From: Shimia sp. R10_1
GTDB taxonomy: Bacteria > Pseudomonadota > Alphaproteobacteria > Rhodobacterales > Rhodobacteraceae
Reading direction: 5' to 3'
Assembly (NCBI RefSeq): GCF_017744095.1
Contig: NZ_JAGHQX010000002.1
Span: forward strand, 124,001 to 188,000
Length of the DNA stretch: 64,000 nucleotides
Shown here: piece by piece, positions 45,659 through 54,791 of the stretch
Layout of the letters: every line of letters begins with the position of its first letter
Position numbering within the stretch: position 1 is the stretch's first letter
The notes under the pieces: generated by a model
Told to the model about the DNA's origin: nothing
The model's database searches: none
What the model saw: only the letters and a program-made list of their open reading frames with translations
Made by a program: the position numbers and the translations under genes

Positions 45659-48103
45659 ATGACACAGAAACTTATCATCATTGGTGCAGGCATGGCCGCG
45701 GGCCGCGCTCTTGAGCACCTGTTTGAACAAGCGCCGGACGCCTATGACGTCACCTTGTTCAACGCCGAACCGCGCGGAACCTACAACCGCATCATGCTGT
45801 CTCCTGTCCTGTCCGGGGACAAGAGCTTTGAAGAGATCGTCACCCATACCGCGGAGTGGTATGAGGAAAACGGCGTGACCTGCCGCTTTGGCGAGAAGGT
45901 TGTGAACATCGACCGCGCTGCCAAAACTGTGACCTCAGACACCGGCGACGTGCTGCCTTATGACAGGCTGGTCATCGCCACCGGCTCAAACCCGTTCATC
46001 ATCCCGCTCCCCGGTCATGATCTGGACGGCGTGATTGCCTACCGCGACCTGGAAGACACCAACGCTATGATCGCTTTGGGCGACAAGCCAGACGCCAAAG
46101 CCGTGGTGATCGGCGGCGGTCTGTTAGGCCTTGAAGCAGCCGCAGGTCTTGCCCTGCGCGGCGTGGATGTGACCGTGGTGCACATCATGGGCCACCTGAT
46201 GGAACGCCAGCTTGATGAGGCGGCGGGCTACCTGCTGCGCAAGGCGCTGGTGGACAAAGGCATCACCGTCAAATGTTCTGCCAACTCCAAGGAAATCCTT
46301 GGCGAAAACGGCAAAGTCAAAGCGCTGCTGCTGGATGACGGCACCGAATTGCCCTGTGATCTTCTGGTGATGGCCGTGGGCATCCGCCCCTCCGTCGTAT
46401 TGGCCTCTGACGCCGGTCTCGCAACCGGGCGCGGCATCCACGTAGATGACCAGATGGTCACCTCCGACGAGAATATTCTCTCGCTTGGGGAATGTGTTGA
46501 GCACAACGGCGATGTCTTTGGCCTCGTTGCACCGATCTTTGATCAAGCCAAGGTGCTTACAAAAACACTGCTTGGCGAAGAAGCCTCCTTTGTGAACAAA
46601 GAGGTGGCAACCAAGCTCAAGGTGACCGGTTGTGATCTCTTCTCCGCCGGTGATTTTGCTGATGGCGAGGGGCGCGAAGACATCGTCTTCCGCGATCCGG
46701 CACGAGGTGTCTACAAGCGTCTTGTGATTGAGGAAAACCGCATCGTTGGTGCGGTGATGTACGGCGATACTGCAGATGGAAACTGGTTCTTCGGGCTGAT
46801 CAAAGACCGCGAAGACATTTCTGAGATGCGCGATACGCTGATCTTTGGCCCAGCCTATCAGGGGGGCGACTCCCTGGACCCTATGGCGGCCGTTGCAGCC
46901 TTACCGGCTGACGCAGAAATCTGCGGCTGCAACGGCGTATGTAAAGGTCAGATCGTGGACGCCATCGGCAATGGCGCGACCACTTTGGAAGATGTTCGGG
47001 CAGTGACCAAGGCCTCCGGATCCTGTGGAACCTGCACCGGGCTTGTGGAACAAGTGCTTTCGGTCACTCTGGGTGATGATTTTGTCATGCCAGCTGCCAA
47101 ATCGGTATGCGGCTGCACCGATCTCACTCATGAGGATGTGCGACGCCTGATCAAGTCCCGCGCGTTGAAATCTCAGCCGGCGGTTTGGCAGGAACTCGGT
47201 TGGAGCACGCCAAACGGTTGCCACGTGTGCCGGCCAGCGATCAACTACTACCTTCTGGCGGATTGGCCGTTGGACTATGCGGATGATCCACAAAGCCGTT
47301 TTGTGAACGAGCGCAATCACGCCAACATTCAGAAAGATGGCACTTATTCAGTTGTGCCGCGCATGTGGGGTGGGATCACCACCCCGGACGAGCTGCGCGC
47401 GATTGCAGACGCGGCGGATAAGTTTGACGTGCCAACGGTCAAAGTCACCGGCGGCCAGCGCATCGACCTGCTTGGCGTGAAGAAAGAAGACCTGCCCGCA
47501 ATCTGGTTTGATCTGAACCAAGCGGGGCTTGTTTCCGGGCATGCCTATTCCAAAGGCCTGCGTACGGTGAAAACCTGTGTCGGCACAGATCACTGCCGCT
47601 TTGGCACGCAGGACAGCACGGGGCTTGGCATCAAGCTGGAAAAGCACCTCTGGGGATCTTGGACACCCCATAAACTCAAGCTCGCGGTCTCTGGCTGCCC
47701 ACGCAACTGTGCGGAGGCAACCTGCAAGGACATTGGCGTGATTTGTGTGGACTCCGGCTATGAGGTGTCTGTTGCCGGTGCAGCGGGCATGGAAGTCAAA
47801 GAGACCCAACTGCTTTGCAAGGTGGGCTCCGAGGAGGAAGCCATCGAGGTGATCTCTGCCATGACGCAGATCTACCGCGAGAATGCCAAATATCTAGATC
47901 GCATCTGGAAATGGGTCGACAAAGTTGGGCTTGATTGGGTCAAGGCGCAGATTGTGGACGATCTGAAGAACCGCAAGGCGCTGGCCGAACGGTTTGAAAT
48001 TTCACAATCCGTCTATCGTACAGATCCTTGGGCAGAACATGCCCGTGAGAAGGCGGAAACCTATCAACCGATTGCAAACCTGACACTGGAGGCTGCCGAA
48101 TGA
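45659..48103 (+). CDS. nirB: NAD(P)H nitrite reductase large subunit
   Basis: This encodes 814 residues from ATG 45659 with GGAG five bases upstream. The N-terminus is an FAD/NAD(P)H reductase (IIIGAGMAAGRA; GGGLLGLEAA). Two BFD-type [2Fe-2S] regions follow (CGCNGVCKGQIVDAI; VCGCTDLTHEDVRRLI). The C-terminal sirohaem/[4Fe-4S] domain has CVGTDHCRFG and SGCPRNCAEATC. It reduces nitrite to ammonium in the cytoplasm with NirD. A sirohaem synthase is not in this window. Confidence 0.96.
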   Translation: MTQKLIIIGAGMAAGRALEHLFEQAPDAYDVTLFNAEPRGTYNRIMLSPVLSGDKSFEEIVTHTAEWYEENGVTCRFGEKVVNIDRAAKTVTSDTGDVLPYDRLVIATGSNPFIIPLPGHDLDGVIAYRDLEDTNAMIALGDKPDAKAVVIGGGLLGLEAAAGLALRGVDVTVVHIMGHLMERQLDEAAGYLLRKALVDKGITVKCSANSKEILGENGKVKALLLDDGTELPCDLLVMAVGIRPSVVLASDAGLATGRGIHVDDQMVTSDENILSLGECVEHNGDVFGLVAPIFDQAKVLTKTLLGEEASFVNKEVATKLKVTGCDLFSAGDFADGEGREDIVFRDPARGVYKRLVIEENRIVGAVMYGDTADGNWFFGLIKDREDISEMRDTLIFGPAYQGGDSLDPMAAVAALPADAEICGCNGVCKGQIVDAIGNGATTLEDVRAVTKASGSCGTCTGLVEQVLSVTLGDDFVMPAAKSVCGCTDLTHEDVRRLIKSRALKSQPAVWQELGWSTPNGCHVCRPAINYYLLADWPLDYADDPQSRFVNERNHANIQKDGTYSVVPRMWGGITTPDELRAIADAADKFDVPTVKVTGGQRIDLLGVKKEDLPAIWFDLNQAGLVSGHAYSKGLRTVKTCVGTDHCRFGTQDSTGLGIKLEKHLWGSWTPHKLKLAVSGCPRNCAEATCKDIGVICVDSGYEVSVAGAAGMEVKETQLLCKVGSEEEAIEVISAMTQIYRENAKYLDRIWKWVDKVGLDWVKAQIVDDLKNRKALAERFEISQSVYRTDPWAEHAREKAETYQPIANLTLEAAE

Positions 48104-48435
48104 GCTGGATCGACATTTGTGACTTGAGTGACATTCCTTTGCGCGGGGCACGCATTGTCAAAACGGCAGTGGGCTGTGTTGCGGTGTTTCGCACCGATGA
48201 TGCCGAGGTCTTTGCAACCTCAGATCGCTGCCCGCACAAAGGCGGCCCTTTGTCGGAAGGCATCGTCCACGGCAAGAAGGTCACATGCCCGCTGCACAAC
48301 TGGGTATTTTCCTTGGAATCCGGTGAAGCGCAGGGGGCGGACGAAGGTCAGATCGCCACCTATGCGACGCAGGTTGTTGAAGGACGTGTCTTGCTGGATG
48401 CCAGCGCGCTGACAACAGGTGTGGCCGCAGAATGA
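48100..48435 (+). CDS. nirD: Nitrite reductase small subunit
   Basis: This encodes 111 residues. It has the Rieske [2Fe-2S] pattern C44-P-H46 and C63-P-L-H66 (DRCPHKGGPLSEG; VTCPLHNWVF). Many NirD proteins lose these ligands, so an intact cluster site deserves note. It overlaps nirB and nasA by four bases each. Confidence 0.95.
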   Translation: MSWIDICDLSDIPLRGARIVKTAVGCVAVFRTDDAEVFATSDRCPHKGGPLSEGIVHGKKVTCPLHNWVFSLESGEAQGADEGQIATYATQVVEGRVLLDASALTTGVAAE

Positions 48436-51056
48436 GCCAAACTGTGTGCACCACCTGCCCTTACTGCGGCACAGGCTGCGGGGTCTTGGCGACACCAACA
48501 AAGGATGGGGCGCTCGCGGTCAAGGGTGACCCTAAGCATCCCGCCAATTTCGGGCGTTTGTGCTCAAAGGGCTCTGCGTTGGGAGAAACCGTCTCACCCG
48601 AGGGCCGCCTACTGACCCCAATGATCGGGAAAAAACAGACAAGTTGGGACACTGCGCTGAATATTGTGGCTGAAAAATTCAAAGCCACTGTTGCAGAACA
48701 TGGCCCGGATTCCGTCGCGCTATATGTTTCTGGGCAATTGCTTACCGAAGACTATTACGTCGCCAATAAGTTCATCAAAGGCTACGTCGGTACCGCCAAT
48801 ATAGACACCAATTCCAGACTTTGCATGGCCTCAAGCGTTGCGGGCCACAAACGCGCCTTTGGCACTGACACTGTGCCGGGTACGTATGACGATCTTGAAC
48901 TGGCAGACCTTGTCCTTTTGACAGGATCAAATCTGGCTTGGTGCCATCCAGTGCTGTACCAACGCCTGTCAGCGGCCAAAGCCAAACGCCCGAATATGAA
49001 AGTGGTGGTGATTGATCCACGGCGTACAGCAACATGCGACCTTGCCGATTTGCATCTTGGGCTACGCGCAGGAACAGATATCGCCTTGTTCAACCACTTG
49101 CTGAGAGCGTCTTACGAACAGGGGTGTGTCGATGCCGAATTTGTCGCGCAACATGTCACAGGGTTTGATGACACCCTTGATGCCGCAAGCGCCACCGATG
49201 TGACGGTGACCGGGCTCTCCGCCCAAGATATCGACACGTTTACACGCTTTTGGCTCACCACAGAAAAGACCGTCACCGTCTTTAGCCAAGGGGTCAATCA
49301 ATCAGATCATGGCACCGACAAAGTCAACGCGATCATAAATTGTCACCTTGCGACCGGGCGTATTGGCAAAGCTGGTATGGGCCCACTTTCAGTCACCGGG
49401 CAACCCAATGCCATGGGTGGGCGGGAGGTCGGCGGGCTGGCAAACATGCTCGCGGCCCATCTCGACATCGAGAACGCCGACCATCGCGCAGCCGTGCAAA
49501 GCTTCTGGCAGTCGCCAACCGTTCCGGAAAAAGCTGGCCTAAAGGCTGTCGATCTGTTCCGTGCAATTGGCGAAGGCAAGGTAAAGGCGCTTTGGGTGAT
49601 GTGCACAAACCCCGCAGTCAGCATGCCCGATGCGAAAGCCGTGCGCGCAGCCATTGCCGGATGCGATTTTGTGGTGGTCTCTGATATGTTTGGTGACACC
49701 GACACAGCCGAGCTGGCCGATGTGGTGCTTCCCGCCACGGGTTGGGGAGAAAAGGACGGCACCGTCACCAACTCTGATCGTACAATCAGCCGCCAACGCG
49801 GATTTTTGCCGCCCACAGGCGGCTCTCTTCATGACTGGCAGGCCATCTGTGGTGTTGCAAAGCGCATGGGATTTTCAGACGGATTCAATTTTGACTCCCC
49901 GGCGCAGATTTTTCGTGAACACGCCGCTTTGTCAGGCGTCGCAGCCGCCTTGGGCAAAGACTTCGACATTTCTGGCTTCGCTGATCTTTCCGACACCGAC
50001 TATGACGCACTACAGCCAACACGTTGGCCGTTTCCAGCACATAAAACGCTGTCTGATCGCATGTTTCAGGACGGCAGATTTTTCACGCCAACGGGGCGGG
50101 CAAACATGCTCCCTATTGCGCAGCCTGTTTCGCAAACGACGTCCACAGACACCCCCTTCAGGCTCAACACTGGGCGCATTCGCGATCAGTGGCATACACA
50201 GACACGCACGGCGCGGTCACCTCGCTTAAATCAACACTACGGAGAACCCTTTCTGGAAATTCACCCAGAAGACGCGCTGGCCCTTGGCCTACGGGCTGCG
50301 GATTTGGCGACACTCAGCAACGCGCATGGTCAATCTATTCTTCGGGTATTGATCACAGATCGCGTGGCAAGGGGCGAAGTGTTTGCACCAATACACTGGA
50401 CAGCCGCAACCGCGCCGAGCGGGCGTATTTCTGATGTTGTCTCCCCCAAGACTGATCCTTTTTCCGGCCAGCCAGACAGCAAAGCCGCCGAGGTGGGCAT
50501 TCGTCCCTTTGCGCCGAAATGGTATGGGTTTGCAGTTTCACAAAGTGAACTTCACCCCAAGTCAGACTATTGGGCAAAATCGCGCCTTGAAGCTGGTTGG
50601 CAATATGAGTTGGCACATCAAGAGATGCCAAACTGCTGGGAAACCTATGCAAGGTTGCTATTTGACGCGCAGGACGCAGAAATTTCCAGCGTTTTGGATG
50701 CCTCACGCGACTCAGCGCGCATCGCGTTTCATAAGAATGGCGTCCTGATCGGCGCTTTGTTTGTGAGCGACCGTCCGGTTGCGGTCTCGCGTAGCTTCAC
50801 GGGAAGTCAGCTGGGGTCGGAGAGTGAGACTGTGTTGCTCGGTCGGCCTGCCGTAGGGCAGCCTGATCCTGGCCCAACCGTTTGCGCCTGTTTCAGCGTC
50901 GGAGTGAACAGCATTCTGAAGGCCATCGAAACGCAAAGCCTCGTCTCAGTTGAGGCGATTGGCGAAGCACTTTCAGCTGGCACAAACTGCGGCTCCTGCA
51001 AGCCAGAACTCGCCGCCCTTCTGCACTCTGCTCAAAGGCGGGTCGCGGCTGAGTAG
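48432..51056 (+). CDS. nasA: Assimilatory nitrate reductase catalytic subunit
   Basis: This encodes 874 residues. The N-terminal [4Fe-4S] ligands are C9, C12, C16 and C44 (CPYCGTGCGV; RLCSKGSAL). Molybdopterin domains occupy about 50-700, including GQPNAMGGREVGGLAN. A C-terminal BFD-like [2Fe-2S] domain, near residues 820-860, has CACFSVGVNSI and TNCGSCKPEL. It reduces nitrate to nitrite. No separate electron-transfer subunit follows, so its reductant is not identified here. Confidence 0.96.
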   Translation: MSQTVCTTCPYCGTGCGVLATPTKDGALAVKGDPKHPANFGRLCSKGSALGETVSPEGRLLTPMIGKKQTSWDTALNIVAEKFKATVAEHGPDSVALYVSGQLLTEDYYVANKFIKGYVGTANIDTNSRLCMASSVAGHKRAFGTDTVPGTYDDLELADLVLLTGSNLAWCHPVLYQRLSAAKAKRPNMKVVVIDPRRTATCDLADLHLGLRAGTDIALFNHLLRASYEQGCVDAEFVAQHVTGFDDTLDAASATDVTVTGLSAQDIDTFTRFWLTTEKTVTVFSQGVNQSDHGTDKVNAIINCHLATGRIGKAGMGPLSVTGQPNAMGGREVGGLANMLAAHLDIENADHRAAVQSFWQSPTVPEKAGLKAVDLFRAIGEGKVKALWVMCTNPAVSMPDAKAVRAAIAGCDFVVVSDMFGDTDTAELADVVLPATGWGEKDGTVTNSDRTISRQRGFLPPTGGSLHDWQAICGVAKRMGFSDGFNFDSPAQIFREHAALSGVAAALGKDFDISGFADLSDTDYDALQPTRWPFPAHKTLSDRMFQDGRFFTPTGRANMLPIAQPVSQTTSTDTPFRLNTGRIRDQWHTQTRTARSPRLNQHYGEPFLEIHPEDALALGLRAADLATLSNAHGQSILRVLITDRVARGEVFAPIHWTAATAPSGRISDVVSPKTDPFSGQPDSKAAEVGIRPFAPKWYGFAVSQSELHPKSDYWAKSRLEAGWQYELAHQEMPNCWETYARLLFDAQDAEISSVLDASRDSARIAFHKNGVLIGALFVSDRPVAVSRSFTGSQLGSESETVLLGRPAVGQPDPGPTVCACFSVGVNSILKAIETQSLVSVEAIGEALSAGTNCGSCKPELAALLHSAQRRVAAE

Positions 51057-51420
51057 CCTTGTGCTGGCACCCAAGAATCTCTATTCAGCGGTCAACTCGA
51101 AAAGTGTTGATCGTCTCACTTGTTGCCAATATGCAACAAATGAGACGTGTTGGTCGCCAGTTTCGCGTGCAATCCGGCGCTATCCCGCGATTGAAGGCTT
51201 GGTATTCGCAACTCTTAGAGCCCAACCATTTTTGAAATGGTCATTTAAAATGTCGCATTTTTCACACAAGGGGGCGGTTTTCGCACACTCCACCAAAACA
51301 GATCGAGAAGGCGTTTTGGTGCTCTAAAAACTTTGCCAAGCTTGCCACATTTTCCTTGCTTTGAGTCGCGTTCAGATCGCAGCATGTCAGAAAACGACAA
51401 AATCAGCATGGGAGTCTCCA
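51057..51420. other. Intergenic region, nasA to peptide ABC operon
   Basis: No convincing gene. Three inverted repeats are present: a 15-bp arm pair at 51112-51147, CCATTT-TTG-AAATGG at 51226-51240 and CACCAAAAC (51291-51299) with GTTTTGGTG (51313-51321). The last part is AT rich and probably holds the promoter of the binding-protein gene. Confidence 0.6.
51112..51147. promoter_or_regulatory. Large imperfect inverted repeat upstream of ABC operon
   Basis: CGTCTCACTTGTTGC (51112-51126) and GCAACAAATGAGACG (51133-51147) form 15-base arms with one mismatch and a six-base centre CAATAT. It could be a hairpin at the nasA 3' end or an operator with half-site TTGTTGC. No T-run follows. Confidence 0.55.
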
Positions 51421-53004
51421 ATGAACAACGAACTCAAGTACCTGAGCCGTCAGGCGGCGTTGGGCAAACTGTCACGCCGTCATTTCCTCGGACGCGCCGG
51501 TGCACTGGGTCTTTCCGCCACTGCCGCGACGACGATGCTCTCCTCTGCCGTTCACGCGGCCGGCCCACAAAAAGGCGGGACACTGCGCATTGGTCTGCAG
51601 GGCGGATCCACAACCGACAGCATGGATCCTGCGCTGGCAGCCAATACCACAGCGGTCAACCTGATCCGCATGTGGGGCGAGCCACTGGTTGAGCTGACTG
51701 ATGACGGTGGCTTGCAAGGTAAGGTGGCAGAAAGCTTTGAAGCCTCTGCCGATGCAACGACATGGACGTTCACCATTCGCAACGGCATTACCTTCTCAAA
51801 CGGTCAAGCCGTTACTGCAGAAGATGTTGTTGCAACAATCGACCGCCATGCCGGCGAAGACACGAAGTCTGGCGCTCTTGGCCTCTTGCGGGACATCAAA
51901 AATGTGCGCGCCGACGGTCGCACGGTGATCGTTGAACTGAACAACGGCAACGCGGACTTGCCGTATCTGATGAGTGACTATCACCTCATCATTCAGCCAA
52001 ACGGCGGCAAAGACGCTCCTGACGCAGCCATCGGCACAGGCCCCTATATCATGAAAGAAATTGATATGGGCGTGCGCTTTGTTGCCGAGAAAAACCCGAA
52101 CTACTGGGGTGATCTTGGCCACGTTCAGACAATCGAAATGCTGGTGATCAACGACAACACCGCCCGTGTTGCGGCGCTGCAATCCGGTCAGGTGGACATC
52201 ATCGACCGCGTTCCACCGCGTACAGCGGGCCTCGTTGCACGTGCACCAAACATCACAGTGACCTCGACCGCAGGCCCAGGCCACTATGTTTTCATTGCGC
52301 ACACAAATACGGCCCCCTTTGACAACCAAGACCTGATGATGGCGCTCAAGTATGGCATCAACCGTCAGGAGATGGTCGACAAGATCCTGTTTGGCTATGG
52401 CTCGGTTGGGAATGACACGCCAATCAACGCGTCCTATCCAATGTATCAGGCGCTGGAGCAGCGCGAATATGATCCAGAAAAAGCAGCGGACTATTTCAAG
52501 AAATCTGGCCATTCCGGCCCAGTTCTACTGCGGACATCCGATAACTCCTTCCCAGGCGCACCAGACGCAGCTGCCCTGTTCCAGCAGTCTCTGAAAGCGG
52601 CAGGCATTGATCTTGAGATCAAACGCGAACCAAACGATGGTTACTGGTCTGAAGTTTGGAACAACAAGCCATTCTGCACCAGCTACTGGGGTGGTCGTCC
52701 TACTCAGGATCAGATGTTCACCACAGCGTATCTTTCCACAGCTGACTGGAATGACACACGCTACAGCAGCGAACAATTCGACCAGTTACTCATCGCAGCG
52801 CGTGCCGAGCTCGACGAAACCAAGCGCAAACAGATGTACACCGATATGGCAACCATGCTGCACAACGAAAGCGGCCTGATTTGCCCGATGTTCAATGATT
52901 TCGTGGATGCCCATACCGACAAACTTGGTGGATGGGTTGAAGGCGTCGCAGGGTTCTCTCTGATGCATGGCTATGCAGCGCAGCGCATGTGGGTGACCGC
53001 CTGA
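51421..53004 (+). CDS. Tat-exported ABC substrate-binding protein (peptide family)
   Basis: This encodes 527 residues of the SBP_bac_5 family. The N-terminus holds a twin-arginine motif, SRRHFLGRAG, before a hydrophobic stretch, so export is by the Tat system. The ligand-binding region starts GGTLRIGLQGGSTTDSMDP. Tat export suggests folding, or cofactor or ligand binding, in the cytoplasm first. The start ATG 51421 follows GGGAGTCTCC; the longer frame from 51361 has no support. Confidence 0.92.
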   Translation: MNNELKYLSRQAALGKLSRRHFLGRAGALGLSATAATTMLSSAVHAAGPQKGGTLRIGLQGGSTTDSMDPALAANTTAVNLIRMWGEPLVELTDDGGLQGKVAESFEASADATTWTFTIRNGITFSNGQAVTAEDVVATIDRHAGEDTKSGALGLLRDIKNVRADGRTVIVELNNGNADLPYLMSDYHLIIQPNGGKDAPDAAIGTGPYIMKEIDMGVRFVAEKNPNYWGDLGHVQTIEMLVINDNTARVAALQSGQVDIIDRVPPRTAGLVARAPNITVTSTAGPGHYVFIAHTNTAPFDNQDLMMALKYGINRQEMVDKILFGYGSVGNDTPINASYPMYQALEQREYDPEKAADYFKKSGHSGPVLLRTSDNSFPGAPDAAALFQQSLKAAGIDLEIKREPNDGYWSEVWNNKPFCTSYWGGRPTQDQMFTTAYLSTADWNDTRYSSEQFDQLLIAARAELDETKRKQMYTDMATMLHNESGLICPMFNDFVDAHTDKLGGWVEGVAGFSLMHGYAAQRMWVTA

Positions 53005-53005
53005 T

Positions 53006-53962
53006 ATGCCGCTCCTTTTGAAACTACTGACCCAGCGCATCGCGCTGGGTCTGCTTCTGCTCTTTCTCGTCTCGATCCTGATCTTTGCTGGCACGCTCAT
53101 TCTGCCGGGAGACGTGGCACAACAAATCCTTGGTCAATCGGCAACACCTGAAGCCCTCGCCAATCTGCGCGAAGAACTGGGCGTGAATGATCCGCCCGTA
53201 CAGCGCTATTTTGACTGGCTTGGTGGCCTCGTTCAGGGAGATTTGGGCACGTCGCTGACCAGTGGCAAAGACATCACGGAGTCCATCGGCAGACGTTTGG
53301 GCAACACCCTTTTCCTCGCTTTCTGGGCAGCAATCATCGCTGTGCCTCTCGCGATTTTGCTGGGCCTTTTGGCCGTGCGCTATCGTGAACGCTGGCCTGA
53401 CAAAATGATATCTGCCGTGACGCTGGCGTCTATCTCTGTCCCTGAGTTTCTGATCGCCTATGTCGCCATTTTCTTTATTTCGGTGCGCCTGCGTTGGGCA
53501 CCCTCTGTTACGACCATAAACGACAGCATGAGCCTTGGTGAAAAGCTGCACACCATCAGCATTCCGATTGCCGTGCTTACACTTGTGGTCCTGGCGCATA
53601 TGATGCGCATGACCCGTGCAGCCATTTTGAATGTGATGCAGTCTGCATACATCGAAACGGCAGAGCTTAAGGGCTTGCGCATGTTCACCATCATCTGGAA
53701 ACACGCTTTACCAAACTCAATCGCACCTGTTGTGAATGTGGTGATGCTGAACCTCGCCTATCTGGTGGTGGGGGTCGTGGTGATCGAAGTGGTCTTCACC
53801 TATCCTGGCATGGGGCAGTACCTCGTTGATCATGTTTCCAAACGAGACATTCCCGTGGTGCAGGCCTGTGGCCTGATCTTCGCCGCGGTTTACATCGGCC
53901 TGAACATGGTGGCTGATATTGTGTCGATCGTCTCAAATCCGCGCTTGCGGCATCCGAAATAG
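53006..53962 (+). CDS. ABC transporter permease, DppB type
   Basis: This encodes 318 residues. LILPGDVAQQILGQSATPEA is the DppB loop after the first helix; the coupling sequence IETAELKGLRMFTIIWKHALP is present. The start is one base after the stop of the binding-protein gene. Confidence 0.93.
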   Translation: MPLLLKLLTQRIALGLLLLFLVSILIFAGTLILPGDVAQQILGQSATPEALANLREELGVNDPPVQRYFDWLGGLVQGDLGTSLTSGKDITESIGRRLGNTLFLAFWAAIIAVPLAILLGLLAVRYRERWPDKMISAVTLASISVPEFLIAYVAIFFISVRLRWAPSVTTINDSMSLGEKLHTISIPIAVLTLVVLAHMMRMTRAAILNVMQSAYIETAELKGLRMFTIIWKHALPNSIAPVVNVVMLNLAYLVVGVVVIEVVFTYPGMGQYLVDHVSKRDIPVVQACGLIFAAVYIGLNMVADIVSIVSNPRLRHPK

Positions 53963-53975
53963 GGAGGTTTTCCAG

Positions 53976-54791
53976 ATGAGAATACCCATCGCCGCCCTGG
54001 TCGGGCTTTTTTTCACCGCGCTCTATTTCCTTGTGGCCATCTTTGCCCCGTGGATCGCGCCTTATGGCATGGCAGAGGTTGTCAGCCGAGATGTATGGCT
54101 GCCACCTTCCAGTGAGTTCCTGCTTGGCACCGACAACTTGGGGCGGGATCTGTTGAGCCGCATGATTTACGGTGGTCGCACCACGATCTTCATCGCGACA
54201 GCGGCAACGATCGTCAGCTTCACGACAGGTTCTGTCCTCGGTTTCCTCGCCGCTGTTCTTGGCGGTTGGGCGGATCAAGTGATGAGCCGTTTCGTCGATC
54301 TGGTGATGTCGATCCCATCCCTGATCTTTGCGCTGGTGGTGCTGTCAGTGACCCCAGTGACTGTCCCCGTGCTGATCGTCGTAATGGGCCTTCTGGACTC
54401 CACACGCGTGTACCGTTTGGCGCGCGCCGTGGCAGTGGACATCAACGTAATGGACTATGTTGAAGCCGCCAAACTGCGTGGCGAAGGCCGAGGCTGGATC
54501 ATCTTCCGTGAAATCCTGCCAAACGCCCTCTCTCCGCTGATCGCAGAGATGGGCCTGCGCTTTATCTTTATGGTGCTGTTTGTTTCCACACTGTCTTTCC
54601 TGGGCTTGGGCGTACAACCGCCGCAAGCGGACTGGGGCGGCATCGTGAAAGAAAATGCTGATGGCATTGTCTACGGCATTGGCGCGGCACTTTATCCCGC
54701 AGTGGCAATTGCCACTCTCGCGATCTCTGTAAATCTCGTGGCGGACTGGGTTTTGAACCGCACCACATCGCTGAAAGGAGGCCGCGGATGA
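53976..54791 (+). CDS. ABC transporter permease, DppC type
   Basis: This encodes 271 residues from ATG 53976, preceded by GGGAGG; the frame from 53919 would overlap the previous gene. LLGTDNLGRDLLSRMIYGGR and AAKLRGEGRGWIIFREILPN are DppC features. It overlaps the ATPase gene by four bases. Confidence 0.93.
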   Translation: MRIPIAALVGLFFTALYFLVAIFAPWIAPYGMAEVVSRDVWLPPSSEFLLGTDNLGRDLLSRMIYGGRTTIFIATAATIVSFTTGSVLGFLAAVLGGWADQVMSRFVDLVMSIPSLIFALVVLSVTPVTVPVLIVVMGLLDSTRVYRLARAVAVDINVMDYVEAAKLRGEGRGWIIFREILPNALSPLIAEMGLRFIFMVLFVSTLSFLGLGVQPPQADWGGIVKENADGIVYGIGAALYPAVAIATLAISVNLVADWVLNRTTSLKGGRG

